DNA from: Pegoplata infirma
Lineage: Eukaryota > Arthropoda > Insecta > Diptera > Anthomyiidae
NCBI GenBank assembly: GCA_963921195.1
Contig: OY992538.1
Coordinates: 868,001 to 932,000, forward strand
Length of the DNA stretch: 64,000 nt
Reading direction: 5' to 3'
The position numbers and the translations under genes were made by a program. The notes under the pieces are model-generated. The model ran no database searches. It was not told where the DNA came from and saw only the letters and a program-made list of their open reading frames with translations. How positions within the stretch are numbered: position 1 is the first letter of the stretch; each line of letters starts with the position of its first letter. Positions 46,381 through 56,329 of the stretch are shown here, piece after piece.

Positions 46381-46395
46381 CATTTTTTTTGGCTG

Positions 46396-47052
46396 TAACT
46401 TTTTTTTGTTTTCTTTTGCTCTAAAAATTGCTCCACCCAATTGAGGACCTGAGAAGAACAAGCACGTCACGGAATGAGTGAGTATTAATTATGGTTGGAG
46501 GGTGTATAAAATTTGAGTTAGAAATAACTCATTTACGTCCTCTAAAATAAATTCTGAGCTCCGGTATAATAATAAGGCCTTGCTTGGTGATGTGCACCAA
46601 GCTACCTCATCGTGCACATAGGCTGCGTTATGAAGGATATCAAAATAGTAAGTCATATTTGGGTTACCCTGTATTTGCAAAAAAAAAAACAAAAAAAAAA
46701 CACTTTTTATCCCATTCATGTTTAATAGTACTGGCCATTGTGTACCGAGTTCAACGAAAAACAAACTGAAAAACAAATTAACGCCGTTATTAACATCAAT
46801 AGATAAATCAAAAATACTTTTTCTTCTTCTTCCTATTTATTAGCCATTATAAATTATTGTATTATAAAGCAAAATTGATTTTATACCTTTAACTTCCACT
46901 ATAGATTAGAGTAGGACATACGCAGATGTTTGTGTTTGTCATTCCATTTGTAACAATAACATTATTTTTTTTTTTTTAAATAAAACGAGGACTATTTTTT
47001 TTTTTGTTGGAAATTTCGGTAGCTGTTAACTTACAAACGTTAATTTAAAAAG
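46396..47052. other. Spacer with an element end and an exon-like frame
   Basis: 46396-46435 ends 'attgctccaccca', the right end of the element that the LINE entered. 46480-46520 resembles a mini-me-like terminus ('ggttggagggtgtataaaa'). On the minus strand, after an acceptor-like 'ttgcaaatacag' (about 46672-46683), a frame reads NMTYYFDILHNAAYVHDEVAW, which looks protein-like but is unrecognised. No confident gene. Confidence 0.4.
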
Positions 47053-47060
47053 GTACACAT

Positions 47061-47561
47061 TTGAGATGGGCACATGAGCAGATTAGAGTTTGATTCACTG
47101 TGACTGAATTCAATTTTACTCCCGTGATTGTGAGGGAGTGTGAGTAGAGAAACAAATTGGGCGAGTGAGTGTGAGTGAGTAAGTTTTTTGCGTGATTGAG
47201 TGTGCGTGCGTTTGCATGATTTATTTTCTCTTTATATTTCCTTTCAGACCAAAAAAACAAAAAATTGTAGAATTTGGCTTAACTTAAGATTTCGTCCCGA
47301 AAAAAACAAAAAAAAAATTAAAATTTCGCTGAACTTAAAATTTTGCTGAAAATTTGGAAAGATTTTTGAAATTTTCGTTATTGAAATATTTTTTTTGTGT
47401 AAAAGAGTTTCGTGAGTGTGAGTCAACGTGAGTTTGACTGAAGCTTGCGTAAGTGCACGTGAATGTGAGTTGTATTAAATTTCCTCACGTGATTGTGAGT
47501 GAGTGTGATTAGAAAAAATATGCTCGTGAGTGAGTGTGCGTCACTCACGCGCCCATCTCTA
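47061..47561. mobile_element. 501-bp hAT MITE (TAGAGATGGGC family)
   Basis: Ends TTGAGATGGGC and TAGAGATGGGC (inverted) are flanked by a perfect 8-bp duplication gtacacat at 47053-47060 and 47562-47569. Arms are full of 'gtgagtgtgag' motifs in both orientations. Relatives lie at 52315-52618, 26927, 36715 and 55613. Confidence 0.94.
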
Positions 47562-47569
47562 GTACACAT

Positions 47570-48187
47570 ACATATTTCGGTGGCAATAATGGAAAATAGC
47601 TTAAGCCGATATAAAAGCCTGTTCTCACTAACAGCTAAAAACGGTTTTTTGACACATTTTCTGTTTTAATCTGTCTTACAGTAAAAAAAAATGTTTTTCT
47701 TAAAACATGTTTTTCGAATCGTCTAACCGATTTCATTTAACAGTAAGATCAATTTTTATTTAAGCGAACTTTGTAACTCAAATAGTTTCCTGGTCAATAC
47801 TGTTGCCTTTACCCATCAAAAATAAATCGATATTTTGGCAGCACAGCTTTTTTTATAGCATACCGTAGCGGATCCAAAGAACGCTCTTTAGGATGCAGTA
47901 AAAGTAAGGGAAACAACTTTAATTGTTTGATAATACCATATTCGCATTTATTTAAACTAGTTTAATTATTCGTTTTCCTCATACAATTTAAACATCAAAT
48001 TTAAACGGCTTTTAATTTTGACAGATAAATTGTATGGGAAAAACGAATAATTAAGATTTCTTTGGTTTTAACTTTCAATGTAAAATTCTTCGTTGTTAAT
48101 AAAAATGATACGAAAGAGTACTCCGATTAACGCTGAAAAGACATATAATTTTACTGCATATTAAGAGTGCTTTTTCAGTGTTACCAC
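47570..48187. other. Gene-free spacer with a strong hairpin
   Basis: Arms at 47962-47990 and 48026-48054 pair over about 29 bp ('ttaattattcgttttcc' with its complement), two or three mismatches. It is probably a small foldback. Nothing else was recognised. Confidence 0.6.
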
Positions 48188-48640
48188 TACACAGAAAATA
48201 ATATCGTTTATTGTATTTTAATTAAAATTTTAATTGTTTTTAAATTTAATATAAATTAAATTTTTAATTAAAATAATTAATTGTTTAATCAACTTTTTAA
48301 CTTTTTTTAATTAACATTTTAATTGTTTTTTTTTTTTAATTTAATATTAATTAAATATTTAATTAATATAATTAATTGTTTAATTAAATTTTTAGCTTTA
48401 CTTATTTTTTTTTGTTTTGTTTTCCGTTAGTGCGAGTATGTGTTTTCCCTTGCATTGTTTTACTTACAAAAAACAAATGAATTATTTTTATTTTTTTTTT
48501 TTAATTTATACAATTAAATTTTAATTTGTTTCCAATTTTTTTTTTAATTAAATTTTTAATTTATATAATTAAAATTTTAATTAATTTTTTTAATTTATGG
48601 TATTAAGTTTTTATTTAACTAAATATCCATTTATTTTAAA

Positions 48641-50338
48641 CTAGCAGGCCCGCCCGGAACTTTGTCACCGGTAATAATAAATACGGAATTAAAGAAGCAT
48701 CAGGATTAGAGTCCCCATTTCTAAAATTGTCCCCTGCAGAATCTTTATTTTATTAAATTTTTATCGTTGAAGTCTTAAATAAAAACTATTCAAAACAAAC
48801 AATAAAATTCAAAAAGCCCCGTTTAGCCCGGAATCATGTTCGTTTCGTAAAACAATTTCTTGAACATTTTCGAGATCTTAAATCGTTATTATTGATATCC
48901 TTTCATTCCCCGTATCATTCCATTTTGTTCCCCGTTCTATTCAATTTTGTTCCCTGTTATATTTGTTTCAATTCATTGAATTGTAATTCATTGCGTTCCA
49001 TAACATGCGTTGAAGAAATAATGATTTTTTGGGCAGGAGGATCCCACATTTCAAGTTTCTATCACCAATATTTCAGGAGATAGAAAAGGTTACAAAGTTC
49101 ACTACTTTGCAACTATTTGCTCCATTAAAATCGGAATTTCCAAAAAGGACGTTTTCAGAATGTTTTGAAATCGGATGAGTATTCTTAAAGGTTTTTAAAT
49201 TCGAAGTCTTTTGACCCAAAGTGATCTTTAAAATGGGTGCGCTCAATGAAACCTACCCTAACTCACCCTGAAGGAGATTTATAAATATTAGTGAAATCAT
49301 TTTTGATATATCATAAAAGGTTTCGTCTATTTTAAAGTTTTACGTCGATGAACCCTAGGACCATTCTTAATATTGAAGAAAAATTTTTTTTAAATCGAAT
49401 TAGTAGTTTCAGAGATTTTGAAATTTTACATTTTTTTTAACCAAAACTGGGAGTAGAAAGGGTGTGGTTGATGAAAGCTAGCCCATGTCCACCCTGAAGG
49501 ACCATTAAAAATGTATATTGGTGATAAAATTTGTGAAATCGGATGAGTAGATTCATATTTAAATTTTACGTTTTTAGTGCCAAAAGTGGGCGTATAAATG
49601 GGCGTGGTCAATGAAACTCGGCATATTTCCACGCTAAAGAACCATACTAAGCATTGGTGGAAAAATTTTGGAAATCGTATGAGTAATTTATGAAATATTT
49701 AAATTTTATGTTTTTTGGCCAAAAAGTACGCGAAGAAGTGGGCGTGGTCGATGATTCCTAGCCTATGTCCACCCTGGAGGAACACTCTAAATATTGGTGA
49801 AAAAATGTTTGAAATCGGATGAGTAGTCTCATAGATATTTAAATTTTAAGTTGTTTGCCAAAAGTGGGCCTTGAAGTGGGCGTGGTCGAAAAATCCTACA
49901 CTATGTCCACTCTGGAGGAGCACTCTAAATATTGGTAAAAGCATTTTTTAAATCGGATTAGTAGTTTCAAATATATTTAAATTTTAAGTTTTTGCCAAAA
50001 GTGGGCGTAGAAGTGGGCGTGGTCGATGGAACCCAGCATATGTCCATCATGAAGGACCATTCCAAGTATGCATTGGTTAAAAAAAATTTGAAATCGGTTT
50101 AGTAGTTTTGAAAATTTTTAAATTTTACGTTTTTTGTCAAAAAGAGGGCGTAGAAGTGGGCGTGGTGGATGAAACCTAGCCTATGTCCGTCCGGGAGGAA
50201 CACTCTAAATATTGCTGAAAACTTTTTTGAAATCGGATGAGTAGTTCCGGAGATTACTTTCTACAAACAAACAAACAAACAAACAAACAAAAAAACATAC
50301 AAACATTACCTCTTTATAATATTAGTATAGAAGTATAG
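48641..50338 (-). mobile_element. Non-autonomous Helitron with a tandem array
   Basis: On the minus strand the 5' end is TCTATACTTCTATACTAAT after an A (50339 on the plus strand is t) and the 3' end is GGGCGGGCCTGCTAG before a T (48640 is a). An AAAC microsatellite lies just inside the 5' end. About 49130-50245 is a tandem series of roughly nine diverged units (about 125 bp) with 'gaaatcggatgagtag' and 'gtgggcgtggtcgatg'. The motif 'ccacgcccacttctacgccc' on the minus strand is shared with the Helitron at 37859. No helicase gene. Confidence 0.88.
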
Positions 50339-50339
50339 A

Positions 50340-50864
50340 TTAACCCTTTCACTACCGACTTTTTTTGGCTAGTAATTTCTTGACCAAAATTTGTGAAAAT
50401 GTAGATCTATGCAAAGTAAAAACTTTTTGTTGATTTCGTTGGTCTACCGCGCCCTCTAGCGGAGGGCGCGTTCCATCCAAACTTGAAGCTTTCGCATGCA
50501 ATATCTCCCGAACGAGTAAACATTTTTCCAAAATTCGAATTTTGTATTTTTCGTATCAAAAAGTTATACAAAATCCGCTTTTAAGAAAGCTTGTACGATT
50601 ATTATTCGATTTTTGAGGACTTTTTAACGTTTATTTTGTTTTGCAATTTTTTTACGTTATTTGAAAAATTTCCAGTTTGCCACCAAATATTGCGTGTAGA
50701 GTCCACCGGAATGCAAATTTATTTTTCCAAGCACATCTATCGTAAAGATAACCCTTCAAAGATCAATCTTGGCAAAACAAAACACAAAAATGTTGTACGG
50801 TTAATTTTTAATGAATTTTTAAAGATGTGTACACTGTAGTGTACAAGGGGAGTGAAAGGGTTAA
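50340..50864. mobile_element. piggyBac-like non-autonomous element
   Basis: It is bounded by TTAA at 50340-50343 and 50861-50864, with inverted ends CCCTTTCACT. TTAA duplications and CCC-starting ends define piggyBac. Inside are 'gcgccctctagcggagggcg' (a hairpin) and a 'gtgtacactgtagtgtac' dyad near the right end. No transposase; a short frame at 50591-50839 is not recognisable. Confidence 0.88.
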
Positions 50865-50939
50865 CGACATACAAATATTTTTAATTTATATGCGCATTTT
50901 AGTGATTGGTTTAATTTTTTTTTTATTGTTTTCTGTGTA

Positions 50940-51260
50940 GGGCTCTAAACTGTGACATCGGAATCATGCATGTATGAAAACAAAATTCCACCGCGTTTTT
51001 CCGCCCAACTAGATTCTATTCTATTTTTATGAGGACAGATCCGAAAAAACGCTTCCCGCGACAATTGTAATAATCTCTTAAGTAGAGTGAAGAGAGATTC
51101 GGCACAACCGAATCAATATTTTTACAACATTTGTGTGTGAATTTTGACTGCCAAACTACAAACCAGATGTTAAACTATGGATATTTATAAAAAAAAAAAA
51201 ACTTGGAAAGTGAGGAAGCCTAATGGTATTTACAGTAAATAATTTTATACTTTTATATAA
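50940..51260. other. Gene-free spacer
   Basis: No features were recognised in this 320-bp stretch. Confidence 0.5.
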
Positions 51261-52180
51261 AAAAACAAGTAGAAAAATTAAATTCGACTTGGCCGAATCT
51301 ATGAATACCCTCCACAATGCCCATTTTAAGTGATAGTAAATTTTCTAACGTGAAAAAAATAACAGTTTGGATTAGAAATATTTTATTTTGTGTAAATAAC
51401 ATTTTTTTTTTTTGTAAATTTTGAAAAAAAAATAAATAATTTACTAATTTTTTTTTGGAGTGTAAAATTTTTTTGAGTGTAAAATTTTTTTTGAGTGTAT
51501 TTTTTTTTTTGTTTTGGTATAAAAATATTTTTGAGTGACAAAAATCCGTTGTAAAATATTTTTGTGACTTACCAATGCTTTTAAAACAGGTTTAACGGGT
51601 TTTCAACACGTGAATTTAAGGTGAAGCTAATCTGAAATTCACGGTTTTGCTAATAACTTTTGAACCACTGGACCGATTTGGGTGAAATTCAATTTGAACT
51701 AGGCTGGAGGAACGACAAATATATATACCAAGCTTCAGCGTCCTCAGAATTGCTTTTCGAAAGTTATAGTGCTTTTTATCTCATAAATTCACGAAAAACA
51801 ATTGCCGAAATTCAGTCTTTTGCTCATAACTTTTGAACCACTGGACCGATTTCGCTGGATTGCAATACCAACCTGACCAGGTAAATGCTCAACATATATG
51901 CCAAACTTCAGGAGCCTCCGTAAAGTCTTTCAAAAGTTAGCGTGTTTTCAACAGACAGACAGACAGACAGACAGACGGACAGACGGACGGACGGACGGAC
52001 GGACGGACGGACGGACGGACGGACGGACGGACGGACGGACATCGCTAGATCGTCTTAAAATCGATCGAGGATCATGAATATATATACTTTATGGGGTCCT
52101 AGACCAATATTTCGAGGTGTTACAAACGGAATGACAAACTTATATATACCCTCTATCACTAGAGTGGAGGGTATAAAAAC
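51261..52180 (-). mobile_element. Mini-me-like element, full copy
   Basis: It runs from 'aaaaacaagtagaaaaatta' to 'agtggagggtataaaaac'. In order on the plus strand: terminal block, serial 'gagtgtaaaatttttttt' units (51455-51500), two diverged repeats of 'ttttgaaccactggaccgat', a GGAC/AGAC tract, the core 'gatcgaggatcatgaatata', and the 'acaaacggaatgacaaac' terminal block. This matches the (TA)n-core-(GTCY)n layout of mini-me elements described in Diptera. It encodes no protein, and its mover is unknown. Confidence 0.85.
51951..52040. repeat. GTCY-type microsatellite in the mini-me-like element
   Basis: ACAG repeats grade into about 17 perfect GGAC units (GTCC on the minus strand). Other copies in the window have only short tracts, so this one has expanded. 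Confidence 0.95.
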
Positions 52181-52314
52181 AGAAACTCAACTAAATTGCA
52201 ACTCATAAAGACTGATTTGTCAGGTGCTTGTAGTATTGTGGAAAAACTCTCGAAAAAAAAACATGCATAAATATTCATTCCAACAAAATGCTGGTGGTCG
52301 TCGATAGTTTAGGT

Positions 52315-52618
52315 TAGAGATGGGCGCGTGAGTGATTTTTGACTCACACTCACGACAGGAATTTTTGAATCACGCACACTAACTCACGAGCATATTTTTT
52401 CTACTCACTCAATCTTTCAAAACTTTCAGCAAAATTTAAAGTTCAGCATAATTTAACATTTCTCTTTGCTTTTTTCGAAACGAAATCATAAGTTAATCCA
52501 AATTAATTTTTTCTCCACTCACACTCACTCACAATCACGTGAGAAAAACTGAATTCAGTCATACTTACACGTGATCAAGCATGAATCACGCTCTAATCTG
52601 CTCATGTGCCCATCTCTA
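52315..52618. mobile_element. 304-bp hAT MITE (TAGAGATGGGC family)
   Basis: Ends TAGAGATGGGC are inverted and perfect. The flanks gtttaggt (52307-52314) and gttaaggt (52619-52626) agree in seven of eight bases. Interior as in 47061-47561 but shorter. Confidence 0.92.
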
Positions 52619-52750
52619 GTTAAGGTAAAGTCTTTAATTCACTAAATCATGTTATTATCCGTTAATTTAGTGTCTTTAAACAAAATAAAGTTAAATAAAA
52701 TGAATTATCTAACTGGGCAGTAGCGGTTTTTTATATAAAATATATTTTTA

Positions 52751-53711
52751 CACAGTAAAAAGTTTTTGGTTAATTTTAATTCCTAGCTGGTGTGTATATA
52801 TAACAATGCCAAAAATAATTTAATTTATTCCATAAAAAGTTTACTTTTAAAGAGATAAAAAGAGAGTGAGAGAATGGATTTCGAATTTTATTTTGGGTGT
52901 TATAATAAAACCAAAATATGGAAATAATTTTACTCCTAAACAGGTGTTTATTTGAACAAGACAGGACTTAAATTTCTCCAAAAATAAATAAAACAAGGTT
53001 ATGTTTTTTAATATTTTTGTGTATTGAATACAAATACAGACCAAATACATGAATAAAGTTAACATCCAGAGGACTGTTGATTTGTCACCCAAACTCAGCA
53101 CAACTCTGCATAAAATAAACTGCTACTGCTTCTATATTAAGAAATTATTCCTGGGGGTAGGCACCGTCGTGATCTAAAAATTCCATCTCCCTGCCTTCTG
53201 CTTCAAGATTCAGCTGGCCTAAAAGTAAAGTTAACCAAAAATCAATTAAAATGATTGATAAACGTTTGTAGTCAATACTTACTTGATATTTATATTTCGG
53301 TCGGAGTAAAATCTTCATTTTCTGGATCACAAATTTTGATAATATAAAAATTTTACTTTTGTGTACATTGCTAACCTCTTTTCTCACTTTCATTGAATGA
53401 ATAAACATTTTTTGTTCACTCAATATGACAGCTGTTTTGAATTCCTTGTTAAGTGTTTATCTTAAACTTGATGATCTACAATTTTTTGATGACGTTTGAC
53501 GTTTAGTTTTTATAAGTTTTTCAAGAGAGAAATTTAATTATTTTTTGGCATCAAAATAAAACTAAAAAAAATTACATAAAGATAATCAAATTTTTAATCC
53601 CTTTGTGGTTTAGCATATAACCCATTTCGGATTTAACTTTGAGTTTAATTCCAAAGTAGTTTAAAATGTGCTCCGCTAGGTTTTAAATATAACCCAAAAC
53701 TTTTTACTGTG
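52751..53711. mobile_element. TA-target TIR element enclosing an exon-like segment
   Basis: It starts CACAGTAAAAAGTTTTTGG and ends CCAAAACTTTTTACTGTG, with TA at 52749-52750 and 53712-53713. Similarity of the ends continues for about 45 bp ('cctagc' blocks). Unlike the other TA-group MITEs, the interior is not repetitive and looks like gene sequence on the minus strand. Confidence 0.75.
53145..53423 (-). pseudogene. Possible captured gene fragment (92-codon frame with an intron-like stretch)
   Basis: The minus frame ends QLNLEAEGREMEFLDHDGAY and a stop at 53145. A 64-nt stretch (53219-53282) starts GTAAGT and ends with a pyrimidine-rich TTTTAG, the size and form of a short fly intron. Upstream, another frame reads DPENEDFTPTEI, which also looks coding. 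The two do not join in one frame with the simplest splice, so it may be a degraded or differently spliced fragment. Downstream (53140-52850) looks like a 3' UTR. Product unknown. Confidence 0.35.
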
Positions 53712-53764
53712 TACAAAATATGAAATAGCAGATTATAGCATTTTTATGCAATATTTTTATTTTT

Positions 53765-53945
53765 ATACCCTCTAGTCTAGTAGTAGAGGAATATATAAGT
53801 TGTCATTCGGTTTGTAACACCTCGAAATATTGATCTAGGACCAAATAAAGTATTTGTATTCATAATGCTCGATTGATTTTAAGCCGATCTGGGGATATCC
53901 TTCCGTCTGTTTGTCTGTCTGTTGAAAACCCTTTAACTTTTGAAA
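53765..53945 (+). mobile_element. Mini-me-like fragment
   Basis: It has 'ataccctctagtctag', 'tttgtaacacctcgaaatat', 'gatctaggaccaaataaag' and a GTCT tract, matching the complement of 52180-51930. Truncated after 'taacttttgaaag'. Confidence 0.8.
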
Positions 53946-54113
53946 GGTTGGTATTTGCATTTCAGCAAAAAAAAATTCGAAAAATATTAGAACCGTTGCA
54001 CAGTTCGTTGAGCTAACGAAGGGACAAACATAGAAGGAGTACACTAGAATAAAATGCCTTAGCTAAGAAAAATATGAATGTTTGGAAAAATCGGTGCAAG
54101 GATACACCTACAT

Positions 54114-55012
54114 TAGAGTGTCCCTTATTTTGGAAATGTTGGAAATGTTGAGACGGTACCCCCTCATTTTTTTCCTTTTGACTAAAAAATAACTCAGGAA
54201 AAATTTTACGCCCCTATGACCACGCCTTCCCTACGCGACGGGGCCTTAAAGAACGGGGCCTTAAAAATCATTTTTCCACACAAACCAAAAATTTTTTTTT
54301 TGATTTTTAATTTTTTTGTTATTAATTATAATATTACTTGGTTAGCTTATTCACGACAAAAAATTTGATTTTGGTGGGATGAGGCTTTCAGTTCTAAAAA
54401 ATTTTTCGAAAAAAAAAAATTTAGAGCTTTTGGGGTCCTACAGTAAAAATTTTTTAAAAAATATTTTTTTTTAGTTTTGACAAGCAACCATTTTAGTTGA
54501 ATTGTTGCTTTTAACGATATATTTTCATAAAAAAATATTATTCCTATCTGTGACATCTTTATCGTGATCTAAAAAAGGGTAAAAAATGCATTTTTGATGT
54601 TTTTCGATACACGATCAAGATGTCACAGATATGAATAATATTTTTTTATGAATATATGTCATTAAAAGCAACATTACAACTAAAACCGTTGCTTGTCAAA
54701 ACTAAAAAAAAAAAATTTTTTAAAAAAATTTAGAACTGAAAGCCTCATCCCACCAAAATCAAATTTTTTGTCGTGAATAAGCTAACCAAGTAATATTATA
54801 ATTAATAACAAAAAATTGAAAATCAAAAAAAAATTTTTTGGTTTGTATGGAAAAATGATTTTTAAGGCCCCGTTCTTTAAGGCCCCGTCGCGTAGGGAAG
54901 GCGTGGTCGTAGGGGCGTAAAATTTTTCCTGAGTTATTTTTTAGTCAAAAGGAAAAAAATGAGGGGATACCGTCTCAACATTTCCAACATTTCCAAAATA
55001 AGGGACACTCTA
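54114..55012. mobile_element. 899-bp hAT-like foldback MITE
   Basis: Ends TAGAGTGTCCCTTATTTTGG are inverted and perfect, and the halves pair almost to the centre (about 54570). The 8-bp duplication acctacat is perfect at 54106-54113 and 55013-55020. The near-identical arms imply a recent copy. Partial relatives lie at 44657, 35395-36350, 18600 and 17815. Confidence 0.94.
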
Positions 55013-55170
55013 ACCTACATGTGTCCTGCAATTATTTTCCGAAAAATTAGAAAAACGACTAGCAACGTGTGCGTTAATTTTCGTTTAAATCGGAGCAAGG
55101 ATTACAGATCCTGTCATATATCATTTTTCTTAAAAACGCTGTAAAACCTATAAAAAATTGTTCGATCGTA

Positions 55171-55552
55171 CACTCAAAGAAAAAGTTTCTTCATATTGAT
55201 GAAAAGTAACATCAATATGATGAAATGTTACATCATTTTTCGTCCAATGTAACTTGTCATCAATATGATGAAGCGGTGTCATCAATAACATTTTTTATTT
55301 GAAAAATAAGAAAAAAAATAAAAAATTTTTTTTTTTGTTATTTGATTTTATTTTATTTATTTTTATTAACTTACAATTGTTTGTTATTTTTTTTTTTTTG
55401 TTTATGACATGATGAAATGTGTCATCAATTGTTTTTTTAATTTGGATGACATGTTTCATCATATTGAGGAAAATCTTCATCAATATGATGAATTGATGAC
55501 AGCAAGTGATAAAACCGTATCATCAATATGATGAAGCATTTTTCTTTGAGTG
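55171..55552. mobile_element. 382-bp TA-group MITE with CATCAATATGATGA repeats
   Basis: It starts CACTCAAAGAAAAAGTTTC and ends 'gcatttttctttgagtg', after TA at 55169-55170 and before CA. The motif catcaatatgatga and variants recur at least eight times in both halves. No protein. Confidence 0.85.
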
Positions 55553-56260
55553 CAGGTTCTTATGTTGGTTATACCCCCAATGTACAAACATACATTATGT
55601 GAAACAAACATTAGAGATGCGCACATGAGCATAAATTGAATGATTCACGTGAATTACCGGAAATCAACTAAATTTTACTTACAAGGAGGACTCTGAATGG
55701 GTACCCACCGATAGTCTTAAAACTTGAATATGGAAAAGAGGGTACACAAATATAAGTATCAAATAAAAGCAAAAATTTTGCCAATAGCAAAAACCCAGGT
55801 CGGCTTAGTGGTGTATCAGAATCTGATTTTTTTCTATACCAAGAATTTTATAAATTCTAAAAGCTTTTCTGTTATAAATGCCTCAGAACCCCAGAATTTT
55901 TATATTAGGATAATGTCTTAGAATCATTAACTTTCGCAAATCAGGAAACTTTTTTGGAATAAACATGTCCTAAATCTGATATTGTTTCAGAATCTGGGCC
56001 TTTTGCAGTCAGAAAATTTCTCATGTTTCCTTAACTTAAGGTAATTTTCGCAATCTCAGCAGATTTGTTTGCTAATTTGACAGAAATTTAGTTTTGAGTG
56101 TACGTATTGTACGACCCTCTGAATAACATCATTACCGATGGCAATCTAAGCATAAATCATGCGCTCATCAATCAGCAGTATAAATTCAGGTTCGTCTGTC
56201 TGTCTTTTGTCCATCAAAAAATGAGAGTTTTTCAAACTTTTAACAGCAGTAAGTTGTAGT
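55553..56260. other. Spacer made of element fragments
   Basis: Contains a TAGAGATGGGC-family end (55613-55670), a GGTACCCACCGAT fragment (55705-55740), degenerate 35-bp satellite units (55825-56000) and a TA-group end 'aatttagttttgagtg' at about 56087-56102. No gene. Confidence 0.55.
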
Positions 56261-56329
56261 ATGCAAGTCAGGGATGATAAATAACATTTTCAAGAGTTAC
56301 TGACTTGACTAAAAAAGTGTACTTTTTTT

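Larger units (their letters stand above)
48190..50937. mobile_element. TA-target MITE enlarged by two later insertions
   Basis: It starts CACAGAAAATAATATCG and ends TTATTGTTTTCTGTG, with TA at 48188-48189 and 50938-50939. Its own sequence is almost pure A/T ('ttaatttaattaaaa' in inverted runs). A Helitron and a piggyBac-like element fill most of the length. Confidence 0.8.

Noticed and set aside
48200..48620. Replication origin or scaffold region from extreme A/T
   Set aside because: The stretch is the inverted-repeat body of a TA-target MITE; no independent evidence.
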